From: DATFFO01 sp963772815
Lineage (GTDB): Bacteria > Actinomycetota > Acidimicrobiia > Spongiisociales > ZC4RG35
DNA length: 64,000 bases
Direction: 5' to 3'
Assembly (NCBI GenBank): GCA_963772815.1
Contig: CAVYYV010000004.1
Location: 62,001 to 126,000 of the forward strand
Positions within the stretch are counted from its first letter, which is position 1, and each line of letters starts with the position of its first letter. The position numbers and the translations under genes were made by a program. The notes below the pieces were generated by a model, which made no database searches, was not told the origin of the DNA, and worked only from the letters and a program-made list of their open reading frames with translations. Shown here in pieces: positions 43,019-52,055 of the stretch.

Positions 43019-44301
43019 ACGACTACCAGCTCGAGCGGAAAACGGGTCACTCGCTCGTGGCCGTCGTCGGTGATCAGGTAGCTACGACCAAGGAAGATGC
43101 CGAGGCGTCCGTCGGGGGTGATGGTGGTGGGTTCGAGCATCGTGGCAATGCCGGGGACGATCTCGAGATCGCTCTCCTCACCTCTCATGCCCGCGAAGGT
43201 GGCGTGGGGGGGATGACTAACGAAGTCGAGGCAATGCAGGTAGAGCGGGCGGGAGTCATAGCCCCGGTCGAAGTAAAAGGAGCCCGCCCGGCTCACGTCC
43301 TTCCAGGTCTTCCCCGGCATCAGCTCCGCCTCCTGCAACCTGTAGCCGGGCAGGACGATGTCGTCGAAGAACTCCCGGATCCTCGGCGGGGGCGAGCCGA
43401 TGCATATGGGGGTCCCGATCTGCACGCTGAACCCGGCGAACCCGCATGCGATCTCGTTGTGGATCATGTCGCCTTCTTGCAGCACCCGACCCGACGGCCA
43501 GGGGTTGCCGAAAACCATGGCGGGGTCATCCATCGGAGTGGAGCCGATAATCGTGAAGTCTATCTGGCCCCCTGCCTCCATCACCGCCCCGGTCACGGCC
43601 GCCGCCAGTTGGTACTCGGTGACACCCGGCCGTGCGGCGGCCACCATGGCATGCATGGCCCGGTCCATGATGGTGCCCGCCTTGCGAACAGCATCCGTCT
43701 CCTCGGGGCTCTTCACGTGAACCAACTCGTGGAAGAAGTCACCCACCAGGCGGAGGTCGGCGTTCGCCAGCCCCTCCTCAAGCACCCGGTACTCGTTGAC
43801 CGGCAGGTAGTGGTCGTAGATGGGGTCGATGGCAGAGATGCCGACCGTGCCCCGGTCGGATCCCCAGGAGCGGATCAGCTCGACCATCACCTCGGCCGAC
43901 CTTCCCCAATGCGACTCGCGCACGTCCTGGATCGGGGTGAGGCGCCGGATCGCTTCCCGATGGGTGCCGCCCGGCCCTACCACCAGCACCGGGTCCCCTT
44001 CCAGCCCCAGCACCACATATGCCGTGACACCGTGCCATTCCCAGTAGTTGGACAGCCATCTCATCCCCGATCCCCAACTCCAGTGGTTGGGTCCGCCGCT
44101 GGCTATCAGGACGTCGAGGCCGAGCCGTCTCATCTTCTCGCGGGTGGCGGCGTAACGCCGCTCGTACTCGGCGTCGGAGAAGCGGAAATACTCGGCATCC
44201 CGGTACCAGGGGGAGTTGGTGACACGATGGAAACGCTCCGTGTGCATCTTCCCCACCACCTGGGAGAAGTCGAGGTCCTCGCTGTAGGCCGGCTGTGCCA
44301 T
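43015..44301 (-). CDS. M24 family (creatinase fold) hydrolase lacking the metal-binding aspartates
   Basis: 428 residues from ATG 44301 (MAQPAYSED) after GAAGGAGTG. The creatinase-type N-domain and pita-bread domain are clear, but where metallo-members have two Asp ligands it reads IHNEIACGFAGFSVQIG (N282/E283, then no Asp). The later glutamate region is MLEPTTI. It is therefore probably metal-free like creatinase. First gene of a three-gene operon behind operator 8; its stop overlaps the PLP-enzyme start. Confidence 0.75.
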   Translation of the reverse strand: MAQPAYSEDLDFSQVVGKMHTERFHRVTNSPWYRDAEYFRFSDAEYERRYAATREKMRRLGLDVLIASGGPNHWSWGSGMRWLSNYWEWHGVTAYVVLGLEGDPVLVVGPGGTHREAIRRLTPIQDVRESHWGRSAEVMVELIRSWGSDRGTVGISAIDPIYDHYLPVNEYRVLEEGLANADLRLVGDFFHELVHVKSPEETDAVRKAGTIMDRAMHAMVAAARPGVTEYQLAAAVTGAVMEAGGQIDFTIIGSTPMDDPAMVFGNPWPSGRVLQEGDMIHNEIACGFAGFSVQIGTPICIGSPPPRIREFFDDIVLPGYRLQEAELMPGKTWKDVSRAGSFYFDRGYDSRPLYLHCLDFVSHPPHATFAGMRGEESDLEIVPGIATMLEPTTITPDGRLGIFLGRSYLITDDGHERVTRFPLELVVV

Positions 44302-44355
44302 GGAGCACTCCTTCGCTTGGTCTAGAGGGGAGCATAGGAGGCGACGCAGCCAGCC

Positions 44356-44369
44356 TGCAATCGGTTGCG
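44356..44369. promoter_or_regulatory. LacI-type operator 8 (TGCAATCGGTTGCG)
   Basis: Located 55 bases upstream of the M24 operon start at 44301 (minus strand). Both half-sites are intact around the central CG. Confidence 0.75.
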
Positions 44370-44480
44370 AGAACGGACCAGAGGCCCGTTTCGAGGGTGA
44401 CCGACCCCGATGGTCCGGTGTTCCCGGGCCAGCAAGTGTGAGGATCAGTTGACTAGCGAGTGGGGTCTGTTTAGCCTGCT

Positions 44481-44494
44481 CGCAATCGTTTGTA
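44481..44494. promoter_or_regulatory. LacI-type operator 9 (CGCAATCGTTTGTA)
   Basis: Lies 163 bases upstream of the universal stress protein start (44657, plus), in the same region as operator 8. Its right half-site TTTGTAGG is shared with operator 1. Confidence 0.7.
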
Positions 44495-44656
44495 GGCGAT
44501 TTGTGACGACGGGAAACCACGACAAGCCACTGATCGTGGCCGACCGCCCCACCGGCCGGAGACCTGTCTTAAGGGAATGACGATATCGACTTGCAGAACT
44601 GCTGGACCCGGGCCTTCTTCCCCTGACGGCCTGGTCGACGAGGTGACGGAGGACCG

Positions 44657-45106
44657 ATGATGCAGCACAGCGGGCCAATCATGGTGGCCACGGATCTCAC
44701 CCCAGAGGGCGAGGGGATCATCGAAGTGGCGGTGGAGTTGAGCCGGGCCCTCGAGGCCGGGCTGCTGGTGGTTCATGTGCTCACCGACCAGGAGATCAGT
44801 GACCAGAAGGAGGATCTTCCCCCCGAATCCTCGTATGTGGACACGATCCTCGACCGGAGGCGAGACGAAGTCTTGGCTCAACTGGAAAGTGCGGTCGGCG
44901 GTGTGGGCGTGAAAGCCGAGGTGGAGTTGCTGATGGGAGAACCGGCCCGCCAGGTCATCACGATCGCCACCGACCGGGATTGCCGAATGATCGTGCTCGG
45001 GGTTCGGCAACGATCGCGGGTGGGAAAGCTGCTGATGGGCAGTGTCGCCCAGGAGGTGCTGCTGTCGGCGCCCTGCCCGGTGGTGGCGGTGCGGATCGGG
45101 CTATAG
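44657..45106 (+). CDS. Universal stress protein (UspA family)
   Basis: 149 residues starting MMQHSGPIMVATDL (ATG 44657 or 44660) after GACGGAGG. One Usp domain: the N-terminal strand IMVATDLTPEGE and the nucleotide-binding end GVRQRSRVGKLLMGSVAQEVL with CPVVAV. It is of the ATP-binding type by pattern. It lies 24 bases before the MDR dehydrogenase on the same strand and downstream of operator 9. Confidence 0.85.
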   Translation: MMQHSGPIMVATDLTPEGEGIIEVAVELSRALEAGLLVVHVLTDQEISDQKEDLPPESSYVDTILDRRRDEVLAQLESAVGGVGVKAEVELLMGEPARQVITIATDRDCRMIVLGVRQRSRVGKLLMGSVAQEVLLSAPCPVVAVRIGL

Positions 45107-45130
45107 GCGTCGCAGGCTGGACCGCGTCGT

Positions 45131-46186
45131 ATGGCAACAGCCCGCCCCACAATCCCCTCCACGATGCGGGCCGTGGTCCTGCACCGGTTCGGAGGCCCGC
45201 TCCAGGTCGAGGAGCGCCCGGTGCCGACCCCCGAAGCGGGAGAGGTTCTGTTGGCGGTGGGGGCCTGCGCGGTGGACCAGTTCGACCTCGCCATTCGAGA
45301 CGGGCGCCGAGCCAACGCCCGTGTGCCGTTGGTGTTGGGTCACGAAATTGCCGGTGAGATAGCCGCCCTGGGGCCCGGCGTCACCGGCTGGACGGTGGGT
45401 CAGCGGGTAGCCAGCACCCTCTACATCACCTGCGGCCGATGCCGTACCTGCCGGCAAGGCCGGGAGACGATCTGCGAGAATTTCGGCGGCTACGTCGGCA
45501 TCGAGACGCCGGGAGGCTACGCCGAGTACACGGTGGTGCCGGCCGACAACCTCGCCGCTCTGCCCGACTCCATCACCTTTCCCGCCGCCTCCCTCCTCGC
45601 CAACGCGGCGGGCACCCCCCTCCACGCCTTCAGCAAGAGGATGCGGCTGCAACCCGCCGAGCGGGTGGTGATAACCGGCGCCGGAGGAGGGGTGGGCATC
45701 CACGCCGTCCAGATCGCTCGGGCGATGGGTGCCCGGGTGATGGCCGTCGACCTGGGTGAGGCCAAGGCGGAGGCCGCCCGCGCCCAAGGGGCGGAGGTGG
45801 TGATCGATCCCACCGAGACCGATCTGGTGGAGGCGGTGCGGGAATGGACCTCGGGAGTGGGGGCCGACGGGGTGCTGGAGCTGGTGGGGCCCGCCACGAT
45901 GTCCTCGACCCTCGCTGCCCTGGCCAAGGGCGGGAGGATGGTGATCGTCGGCTCCCACACCGGAGCCGAGTTCGCCTTCGACCCCCACCATCTCTACGCC
46001 AACGAATGGGAGATTCTCGGTTCGCGTAACGTCTCCAAGGAGGAGCTGCGCCAGGTCATATCTCTGACCGCGGCCGGGAGGCTGGAGCCAGTGGTGGCCG
46101 GCGTCCATCCGCTCGAGGAGGTGGAGGAGGCCCATGAGGCGGTTCGGGCCCGGCAGGTGGTGGGCCGGCTGGTACTGGAGCCCTGA
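45131..46186 (+). CDS. Zinc-dependent alcohol dehydrogenase (MDR family)
   Basis: 351 residues. Zinc-site elements are GHEIAGEI and the structural cysteines in CGRCRTCRQGRETIC. The cofactor-binding stretch is ITGAGGGVGIHAVQIARAMGA. The first zinc-binding motif reads ACAVDQFD where Zn-ADHs usually have CxxD, so the Cys-x-x-Asp spacing is kept. It probably forms an operon with the universal stress protein behind operator 9. The start at 45131 gives a 12-residue extension before MRAVVLHRFG (45164), which may be the real start. Confidence 0.85.
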   Translation: MATARPTIPSTMRAVVLHRFGGPLQVEERPVPTPEAGEVLLAVGACAVDQFDLAIRDGRRANARVPLVLGHEIAGEIAALGPGVTGWTVGQRVASTLYITCGRCRTCRQGRETICENFGGYVGIETPGGYAEYTVVPADNLAALPDSITFPAASLLANAAGTPLHAFSKRMRLQPAERVVITGAGGGVGIHAVQIARAMGARVMAVDLGEAKAEAARAQGAEVVIDPTETDLVEAVREWTSGVGADGVLELVGPATMSSTLAALAKGGRMVIVGSHTGAEFAFDPHHLYANEWEILGSRNVSKEELRQVISLTAAGRLEPVVAGVHPLEEVEEAHEAVRARQVVGRLVLEP

Positions 46187-46190
46187 GCTC

Positions 46191-46313
46191 TCAGCCGGCG
46201 AAGTTGATCACGTCCTTTTCCTTCCACGTCTGCGCGGGTCGGGGCCCGGCCTGCTGCCACTTGGTCTCGGGACGGACCACATCGTCGGGGGCCTGTCGCA
46301 CCGACACGTTCAT
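46191..46313 (-). CDS. Possible 40-residue protein at the end of the ABC transporter operon
   Basis: ATG 46313, preceded by GCGGGAAG, opens a 40-codon frame ending VINFAG. Codon use is like that of the neighbours (GC-rich third positions). It is convergent with the MDR gene and lies downstream of the ABC operon beyond a strong hairpin, so it might need its own promoter. No family is recognised. It may be only a chance frame. Confidence 0.25.
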   Translation of the reverse strand: MNVSVRQAPDDVVRPETKWQQAGPRPAQTWKEKDVINFAG

Positions 46314-46386
46314 ACACCGGCTTCCCGCCGGATGACCAGTAAGAGCCCCACCGGCTGAGGCGGTCGCGGCGCCGTCGGGGCAAAGA

Positions 46387-46415
46387 GATGGGGCCCGCCG
46401 CCGGCGGGCCCCATC
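46387..46415 (-). terminator. Strong hairpin downstream of the ABC transporter operon
   Basis: A perfect 13-base-pair stem (GATGGGGCCCGCC with GGCGGGCCCCATC) around a three-base loop, 28 bases after the solute-binding protein stop. It is followed on the minus strand by TCTCTTTG, a weak T tract. It probably ends the ATPase-permease-binding protein transcript. Confidence 0.7.
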
Positions 46416-46442
46416 AGTCGTCCTCAGGCTACTCGTACTTGT

Positions 46443-47663
46443 TCACGCCGTGCTGCCGTCGCCGAGGTTGGTGACCCCGTTGTTCACGTCGACCGGGTTG
46501 TCCGGCAGACCGTGGGCCTCCTGGGCCGTATGCAGACCCGTGAGGTCCACGTAGTCACGCCAGGGCAGGTCGGGCGGGAACTCGCTGAACGGCCTCAGGA
46601 ACTCGAGCCAACCGTCCATCAGATCGGGGTTCCAGCCGAGGTCGCTGGTCTCGATACTGACGCCTATGTCCATGACGGCGAAGGAGTTGTCCGGGTAGTC
46701 GAGACCGAATTCGTCGACGATGATGGACCGTGTCTCCTCCCAGTTGTTCGGGTCCTGTACCCAATTGGCCGACTTGATGTAGGCGTAGTTCCATGCCGCG
46801 ACGAAGTTGGGGTACTGGTCGATGGTCGACTTGAGCATGCCCCACCCTGCCTGCGGATCCGGATGCCGGTCGTTGAAGATGGCGCTGCCCCCAGCCTGCT
46901 CCGCCAGGGCAATGTGGCGGGGAAAGGCAATGGTGGCGTCGATAGTGCCGTTGAGCATCGCCGTCACCCAGTCGTTGGAGCCACCCGTGAGGTTGACGAA
47001 GTTGACGTCGGTCTCCCAGTTGTACCCGAGCTGGTCGAGGATGTACTTGCACAGCGCCTCATTGGTGCTCCCGGCGCGGGCGCCCCCGATCGTCTTTCCC
47101 GCCAGGTTGTCGGCGGTGATGTCCGGGTTGGCGATCATGATGAGCGGCTGGGCGCCGAGAACGCAGCCGACCCAGGTGAGCCCGGTCGGATTTCCGTCCG
47201 TCACCGCCTGGGCCTCGGCGGGGAAGAGCACCGAGGCGTCCATCAGGGCGATCTGTATGTCGCCCTTGAAGACGGGTGTCAGGTAGTCGTCTAGTCCGGT
47301 GATGTTCTCCGGCCGTAGATCGATGCCGACCTCCTCGAACCATCCCTTGGAAATGCCCACCCAGTGTGGCGACTGGAGGTTGATGTTGGGGGTGTTGTAG
47401 TCGAAGTGGACCGGATCGGTGAAGTCCGACATGGGAATGGCCGGCGGTGCCGTCGTCGCCGGTCCGCTCGTCGTGGCGGTCGTCATCGGGGCGGTTGTCC
47501 CGGTCGTCCCGGGTGGGGCGGTGGTCGGCGTCGTCGATGCCAGGGTGGTCGTGGCGGCAGTGCCGCCGCACGCGGCGAGGGCGAGACCGCCGGCGGCCAT
47601 TCCCGACAACTGCAGGAACCGCCGCCTCGACAGGACGTATGGATCGTGGTTGCTCTTGGTCAT
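46443..47663 (-). CDS. ABC transporter substrate-binding lipoprotein, NitT/TauT type
   Basis: 406 residues from ATG 47663. The leader has a Tat-like RRRFLQLSG, a hydrophobic stretch and lipobox LAAC followed by GG, then a Thr/Ala/Pro-rich linker of about 45 residues before the mature SsuA/THI5/NMT1-like fold (HWVGISKGWFEEVGIDL, ALMDASVLFPAE). It captures a small solute outside the cell for the ABC importer. Members of this class bind sulfonates, nitrate, pyrimidine precursors, aromatic acids and others. The ligand cannot be told. Last gene of the transporter operon. Confidence 0.85.
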   Translation of the reverse strand: MTKSNHDPYVLSRRRFLQLSGMAAGGLALAACGGTAATTTLASTTPTTAPPGTTGTTAPMTTATTSGPATTAPPAIPMSDFTDPVHFDYNTPNINLQSPHWVGISKGWFEEVGIDLRPENITGLDDYLTPVFKGDIQIALMDASVLFPAEAQAVTDGNPTGLTWVGCVLGAQPLIMIANPDITADNLAGKTIGGARAGSTNEALCKYILDQLGYNWETDVNFVNLTGGSNDWVTAMLNGTIDATIAFPRHIALAEQAGGSAIFNDRHPDPQAGWGMLKSTIDQYPNFVAAWNYAYIKSANWVQDPNNWEETRSIIVDEFGLDYPDNSFAVMDIGVSIETSDLGWNPDLMDGWLEFLRPFSEFPPDLPWRDYVDLTGLHTAQEAHGLPDNPVDVNNGVTNLGDGSTA

Positions 47664-47689
47664 TGTGGGATTCCTTCCTCCCAGACGGG

Positions 47690-48595
47690 TCAGGTCTTCG
47701 TGACCTGACGCCACGGGGCGATCTTCGCCTCCATGGATCTCGTACCTTGCACCAGGATGAGGGCGAACACTGCCAGGCTGATCAGCGAGGCATAGGTGAG
47801 CGGGGCGTTGAACGCCGCCGCCGAACGGAAGACCAGCCAGCCGAGCCCTCCGTTCTTGGTGGCGCCCGACAGGAACTCGGCGAGCACCACCCCGATCAGA
47901 CCCCGGGAAAGACTCAGTTGGATGCCGGAGATGACGAACGGCAGTGTGTAGGGCAACACCACCTTGCTGTACATCTGCCGTTTGTTGGCGCCGAACACCT
48001 TGGCGGCGTTGATCAGCGACTGGTCGGTGGTCTTCACCCCTGCCCAGGTGTTGATCATCACCGGAAAGAGGGCGGTCGACAGGATGATGGCGTATTTGAT
48101 CGTGTCGCCAATGCCGAAGAACAGCAAGAAGATGGGATACATGGCGATTCGGGGCAGCGACGACAGCGTCCACACGTACGGACTGAGGATGGCGTCGACC
48201 CACTTGCTGCCGCCCATCAGAAGCCCGATGGGAATGCCGGCACCGATGGCGATGACCATGGCAATCGTGTAGTACTTCAACGTCGCCCCGAAGTTGGAGA
48301 CGATCACGAAGTCGGCGAGCATCCGGTTGTTGAAGCCTTCCAGGTTGCCGCCGCCGAGCCAGCCGATCTTGAGATCACGCAAGACGGAGGTGAAGGTTGG
48401 GAAGGTGATGCTATTGACCATGCCCGAGGTGGCGAACCACTGCCAGATGAGGGCGAAGATCGTCAGGTTTATGACCGTGAGGATGGCGTAGCGATAGCGC
48501 GTCCAGAACCGCTGCCAGGTCCATTTGGCGCTCCTGATCCGCGGTTGCGACGAGATCAAATCGCCGTCGACCGCGCGCGGTTTCGTCTGCGTCAC
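47690..48595 (-). CDS. ABC transporter permease, NitT/TauT (SsuC/TauC) type
   Basis: 301 residues with about six membrane helices in a BPD_transp_1 domain. The EAA-type coupling loop reads NAAKVFGANKRQMYSKVVLPYTLPFVISGIQ. The N-terminal 45 residues are cytoplasmic and rich in Arg/Trp. Its start overlaps the stop of the ATPase gene by four bases, and the binding-protein gene follows 26 bases downstream, giving a complete importer. Confidence 0.9.
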   Translation of the reverse strand: MTQTKPRAVDGDLISSQPRIRSAKWTWQRFWTRYRYAILTVINLTIFALIWQWFATSGMVNSITFPTFTSVLRDLKIGWLGGGNLEGFNNRMLADFVIVSNFGATLKYYTIAMVIAIGAGIPIGLLMGGSKWVDAILSPYVWTLSSLPRIAMYPIFLLFFGIGDTIKYAIILSTALFPVMINTWAGVKTTDQSLINAAKVFGANKRQMYSKVVLPYTLPFVISGIQLSLSRGLIGVVLAEFLSGATKNGGLGWLVFRSAAAFNAPLTYASLISLAVFALILVQGTRSMEAKIAPWRQVTKT

Positions 48596-49503
48596 GCCTC
48601 ACCACCTCCAGAAGCTTTCGCCGGTTCTCGAGATGTTTCGAAGTCCTCGTCGGATCCCTCGTCGAGGCGCCATTCCCCGGCACCAGCTCCGAGCGCCTCG
48701 TCCTTCACGAGGCCCCACAGGTGGTTCCTCAGCTCACCATAGAGAGGATCTCTGGTGACGTCTCCCTTGTCGAGTCGAGGACGCTTGATACCGACGTCGA
48801 TGATCTCCCGGACGGTGCCCGGCCGGTGCGAGATGACGGCGATCCGATCGCCCAGCGAGATGGCCTCGTCGATCGAGTGTGTGATGAAGACGACGGTCTG
48901 GCGGAACTCCGTCACGAGCTGCTCGAGTTGGGCCTGCATGACCTCGCGGGTCATGGCGTCGAGCGCGGCGAACGGCTCGTCGGCGAGCAAGACCTTGGGC
49001 TGGGTGACCAATGCCCGGGCGATTCCAACCCGCTGCTTCATCCCGCCCGAGAGCTCATAGGGGAAGGACCTCTCGAAACCCCGAAGGCCAACGGCATCGA
49101 TGGTCGCCTGGATCCTGGCCTCCCTCTCATTGGTCGGGACGTTGTTGTTGCGCAGCTCGAAGGGGAGGGCGATGTTCTGCTCCACGGTCCGCCAGGGCAT
49201 GATGGCGTAGTCCTGGAACACCATCGCCCGATCCTGGCTCGTGCCTTCGAGGGGCTTTCCGTCGTAGGTGATCGTCCCCTCCCATGGCCGCACCAGGCCG
49301 GCGATGACGTTGATGAATGTGGTCTTGCCACATCCCGACGGCCCCACCAATACCAGGAATTCGCCATCGTGGACGGTGAGGTTGACGTCGGCGAGCGCTG
49401 TCAGCAGCTTCCGCTCTCGCTCGAGCTCATACCCCGCGGTGAGGTGCTCCGCCACGATGAGCGGCTGTTTCGAGTTCGTGGTGGACCCGGATTTGCTCGT
49501 CAT
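48592..49503 (-). CDS. ABC transporter ATP-binding protein, NitT/TauT (SsuB/TauB) type
   Basis: 303 residues. Walker A is GPSGCGKTT at 54-62, the signature is LSGGMKQRVGIARAL, Walker B is VLLADEPFAALDA, and the switch histidine is in VFITHSIDEA. A 45-residue charged C-terminal tail follows the usual domain. It energises the importer encoded with the permease and binding protein. First gene of the operon, behind operator 10, so uptake is under the proposed regulator. Confidence 0.9.
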   Translation of the reverse strand: MTSKSGSTTNSKQPLIVAEHLTAGYELERERKLLTALADVNLTVHDGEFLVLVGPSGCGKTTFINVIAGLVRPWEGTITYDGKPLEGTSQDRAMVFQDYAIMPWRTVEQNIALPFELRNNNVPTNEREARIQATIDAVGLRGFERSFPYELSGGMKQRVGIARALVTQPKVLLADEPFAALDAMTREVMQAQLEQLVTEFRQTVVFITHSIDEAISLGDRIAVISHRPGTVREIIDVGIKRPRLDKGDVTRDPLYGELRNHLWGLVKDEALGAGAGEWRLDEGSDEDFETSREPAKASGGGEA

Positions 49504-49521
49504 CGACTTCTTTCCGAGCGA

Positions 49522-49535
49522 AACAATCGATTGCG
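49522..49535. promoter_or_regulatory. LacI-type operator 10 (AACAATCGATTGCG)
   Basis: Lies 18 bases upstream of the ABC ATPase start (49503, minus). The core CAATCGATTG is a perfect palindrome. It links substrate uptake to the regulator. Confidence 0.8.
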
Positions 49536-49538
49536 GTT

Positions 49539-49814
49539 CAGACCCTACCGCCCGTCCCGGTGCCTTTGCAACTGAAGTGGCGGATTATCTCGTGGCGGCC
49601 GTTCGGATCGGTCCGCAAGGCGATGGCTGTCCACCAAGGTTTGATCTCCGGTACTCCGACCGCTGAGATCGATGGCCGTGAGAGCGACGTCGAGCACTCC
49701 TTCCAGAGCTGGCAGCCAGGCGTCCCGGGACGCCGAGATACAGGCCACGACTCGCGTCCAGAGCGGTGGTGCGACGCCCAGGCTGCTACTTGCCCGTGTC
49801 GTTTCAGCGGGTGC
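49539..49814. other. Non-coding stretch between the ABC operon and the LVIVD operon
   Basis: These 276 bases lie between operator 10 and the end of the LVIVD-repeat gene. A minus-strand frame at 49545-49748 (67 codons) has no recognisable motif or ribosome-binding site. I see nothing else. Confidence 0.4.
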
Positions 49815-51027
49815 TCAGCCGGTGAAACGGACAACGTGCAGGCCGTGGTTCTTGTCGGTCAGGTAGGCGAAGCCGCGGTTGTCCACCAGCACGTCCTCGG
49901 ATTGGGTGACGAGAGCGGTGCGGGGGAGCAGGCCGCGCCGCTCGGTGGGGTCGTCGGGAAGAAAGAAGCCCATCTCGCGGGGAAGATACGGGTCAGAGAT
50001 GTCGTAGATGCGCAGCCCGGCGTTGAACCAGGTCAGGTAGACGATCTGGTCGGATTGGAACAGATGGGGGTTGCCCTGGTGGTGGTGCTGGTTGTGGGGG
50101 CCGAAGCGTCCCCCCCGCTTGTTGAAGTTGGGGTAGGGGGCGGAGGGGTGAGGGGCCGGGTAGTTGATCAACGAGATGAGCCGGGGGCTGGTCTCGTCTG
50201 CGATGTCAACGATCCCGGCGAAGTTGTACGGCTCCTCGCACAGCTCGGCGATTGCCTCCGTGTTGACCACTGCGAGCCCGCGCCGGGGCAGCGGCATGAC
50301 CGTGTGCAAGGCGATGCGGCTGGAGAGGGCAGGCCCGAACTCGAGATTGGAGACCAGGCGGGGGTCGGCCGGCTCGGATATGTCGAGGATGACCATTCCC
50401 CCACCCCCGTAGGCGAGATAGCATCGCTCCCCGACCGGGTAGGCGGGACCGTGATGGGAGGCGTAGGGTCGGTTTGACGCCCCTCCGGCCACGAACTGGC
50501 GGGGCATGAACCATCGCCCTACTTCCCGGGGGTGTTGGCGATCCTCGATGTCGATGATGGAGTAGGCGTAGCCCTCCATTCCCGGGAAGTGAGGCGGTGG
50601 CATGGACATATCGGCCCCCGTTGTAGAAGTTGCGGTGTGTGCCGCCCGCACCCCAGCCGAACGTGGATATCCGTCTCGGAGTCTCCGGGTCGCTGACGTC
50701 GAACAGGTGGATGCCCTCGTCGCTTGCCCTGGTCGGGTCTCCTCCCCACGGCGGCGGCCGGTGCTGGAGTCCCATCACCAGGAGGTCGTCGGCGACCTGC
50801 ACCTGCCATGTGGCCACGTTGGGGTCGTTTCGTCCCGGCACCTCGCCCACCACCTTGGGGGCTGAGGGGTCGGTGACCTCGAGCACGGTGATTCCCGGTT
50901 CCCAGAAGCGGGTGGCGTAGAGAAACCAGCGCTCTTCCACCACCTGCATCGCCAGCTTGAAGCACGGCTTGCGGTCGAGGTCGTGGTAGGAGACGAGCTC
51001 GAAGTTCTCGGCGGTGTAGCCGTGCAT
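49815..51027 (-). CDS. LVIVD-repeat beta-propeller-like protein, frameshifted
   Basis: About 403 residues if one extra base is removed from CCCGGG at 50581-50586. The frame then reads GGRYVHATASLPG followed by MEGYAYSIIDIED without a gap. The repeats contain V-x-D-[IV]-[ST]-[DE]-P elements (LEVTDPSAPK, FDVSDPETPR, LDISEPADPR, YDISDPYLPR), the LVIVD signature of seven-bladed propeller-like proteins of unknown function. No signal peptide is seen. It ends the operon LVIVD, amidohydrolase, LVIVD behind operator 11. Confidence 0.75.
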
Positions 51028-51031
51028 TGGA

Positions 51032-52036
51032 TCAGCGTCCCATGCCGGCGAGAATGCGAGTGACGTTTCCGCCCAGTATCAGGGAGCGCCCCTCGTCGGT
51101 CAGACCGGGTGTCGATCGCACCGACCCCACCGGGTCGCGGTCTCCCATTTCGAAGGGGTAGTCGGTTCCCACTACCACCCGCTCCGCCCCAACCTGCTCT
51201 ACCAGGAACGCCAGCGCTGCCGGGTCATGGAGGACCGTGTCGTAGTAGAGACGGCCTGCGAGCTCGGCGGGCGGCGTGGAGATCCGGGTGGCACTCAGGT
51301 GGGGGGCGGCGTTGTATCCCTGCTGCATCCGTCCGATCTGGTATTGGGTGAAGCCCCCGCCGTGAACTGTGCACACCACGAGGTCGGGATGTTGCTCCAG
51401 CACCCCGCCGAAGATCAGGGATGCGATCGCGATGGTGCTCTCGGCGGGCCGACCGATCATGTTGTCCAGGAAATGACGTTTCAGGTTCAGGCCTTGCAGC
51501 GGGTTGCAGGGGTGGAGGAGGATCAGGCACCGGAGCTCCTCCGCCGCTTGCCAGAACGGCTCCAGTCCCGCCTCGTCGAGGGGGGTGCCGGCGACGGTGG
51601 TGGCGATCTGCACTCCCACCATCCCCAGATCCTGCACCGCATGGACTAGCTCCTCGGCGGCCCGGCGGGGGCTTTGCAGGGGCACCGTTCCCAAGGCGAG
51701 AAAACGTCCGGGTTGACGGGAAGCCTCCTCGACCAGGATGTGGTTGAAGCGGCGGGAGTAGGCCGCCCCCGGCTCCGGCTGCATGGCATAGGCAGTCAAG
51801 TCGACCCAGCCGGAGAGGACCTGGACGTCCACGCCGGCCTCGTCCATCGCCGCTACCCGGGCTTCCATATCCCCCAGGTCGGGGCGAAGCGGCCCGAGTC
51901 TGGTTCCGTCTGCCAACACCGCCATCTTCCCTCGCTCGCCCGTCACCAGCTCGATACCGAAGCGGGCGCCGTCGGCCCCGAGAAGGGCGATCAGGTCGGG
52001 GGGAATGCAGTGGGCGTGAACGTCGTAGGTGGTCAT
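51032..52036 (-). CDS. Amidohydrolase family protein (ACMSD/decarboxylase-like, Amidohydro_2)
   Basis: 334 residues. Metal and catalytic residues H7, H9 (DVHAHC), H175 (LLHPCNP), H225 (TVHGGG) and D292 (GTDYPFE) fall at exactly the same numbers as in the amidohydrolase at 4116-5114. A TIM-barrel hydrolase or decarboxylase acting on a cyclic or aromatic carboxylate is likely. It is sandwiched between two LVIVD-repeat genes with gaps of 19 bases (upstream gene) and 4 bases (downstream gene), so the three are certainly co-transcribed. Confidence 0.85.
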   Translation of the reverse strand: MTTYDVHAHCIPPDLIALLGADGARFGIELVTGERGKMAVLADGTRLGPLRPDLGDMEARVAAMDEAGVDVQVLSGWVDLTAYAMQPEPGAAYSRRFNHILVEEASRQPGRFLALGTVPLQSPRRAAEELVHAVQDLGMVGVQIATTVAGTPLDEAGLEPFWQAAEELRCLILLHPCNPLQGLNLKRHFLDNMIGRPAESTIAIASLIFGGVLEQHPDLVVCTVHGGGFTQYQIGRMQQGYNAAPHLSATRISTPPAELAGRLYYDTVLHDPAALAFLVEQVGAERVVVGTDYPFEMGDRDPVGSVRSTPGLTDEGRSLILGGNVTRILAGMGR

Positions 52037-52055
52037 GTTCCCTCCTTGCCTCGCC

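Larger units (their letters stand above)
44302..44656. other. Divergent regulatory region with two operators, no gene
   Basis: 355 bases between the M24 operon (minus) and the universal stress protein gene (plus). It holds operators 8 and 9, whose centres are 125 bases apart and which probably serve one promoter each. Looping between them is possible. No open frame here is convincing. Confidence 0.55.

Noticed and set aside
13765..44301. A complete creatinine pathway: creatininase to creatine, creatinase (M24) to sarcosine, selenoprotein sarcosine reductase
   Set aside because: Attractive on family names, but one creatininase protein looks more like a ring-ketone hydrolase, the M24 proteins fall into three subtypes not shown to be creatinase, the selenoprotein is a short orphan without reductase partners, and no urea-handling gene is present.
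49538..49834. Minus-strand frames of 67-98 codons between the ABC and LVIVD operons
   Set aside because: No family resemblance and no start signal; the longer one overlaps both operator 10 and the neighbouring gene end.
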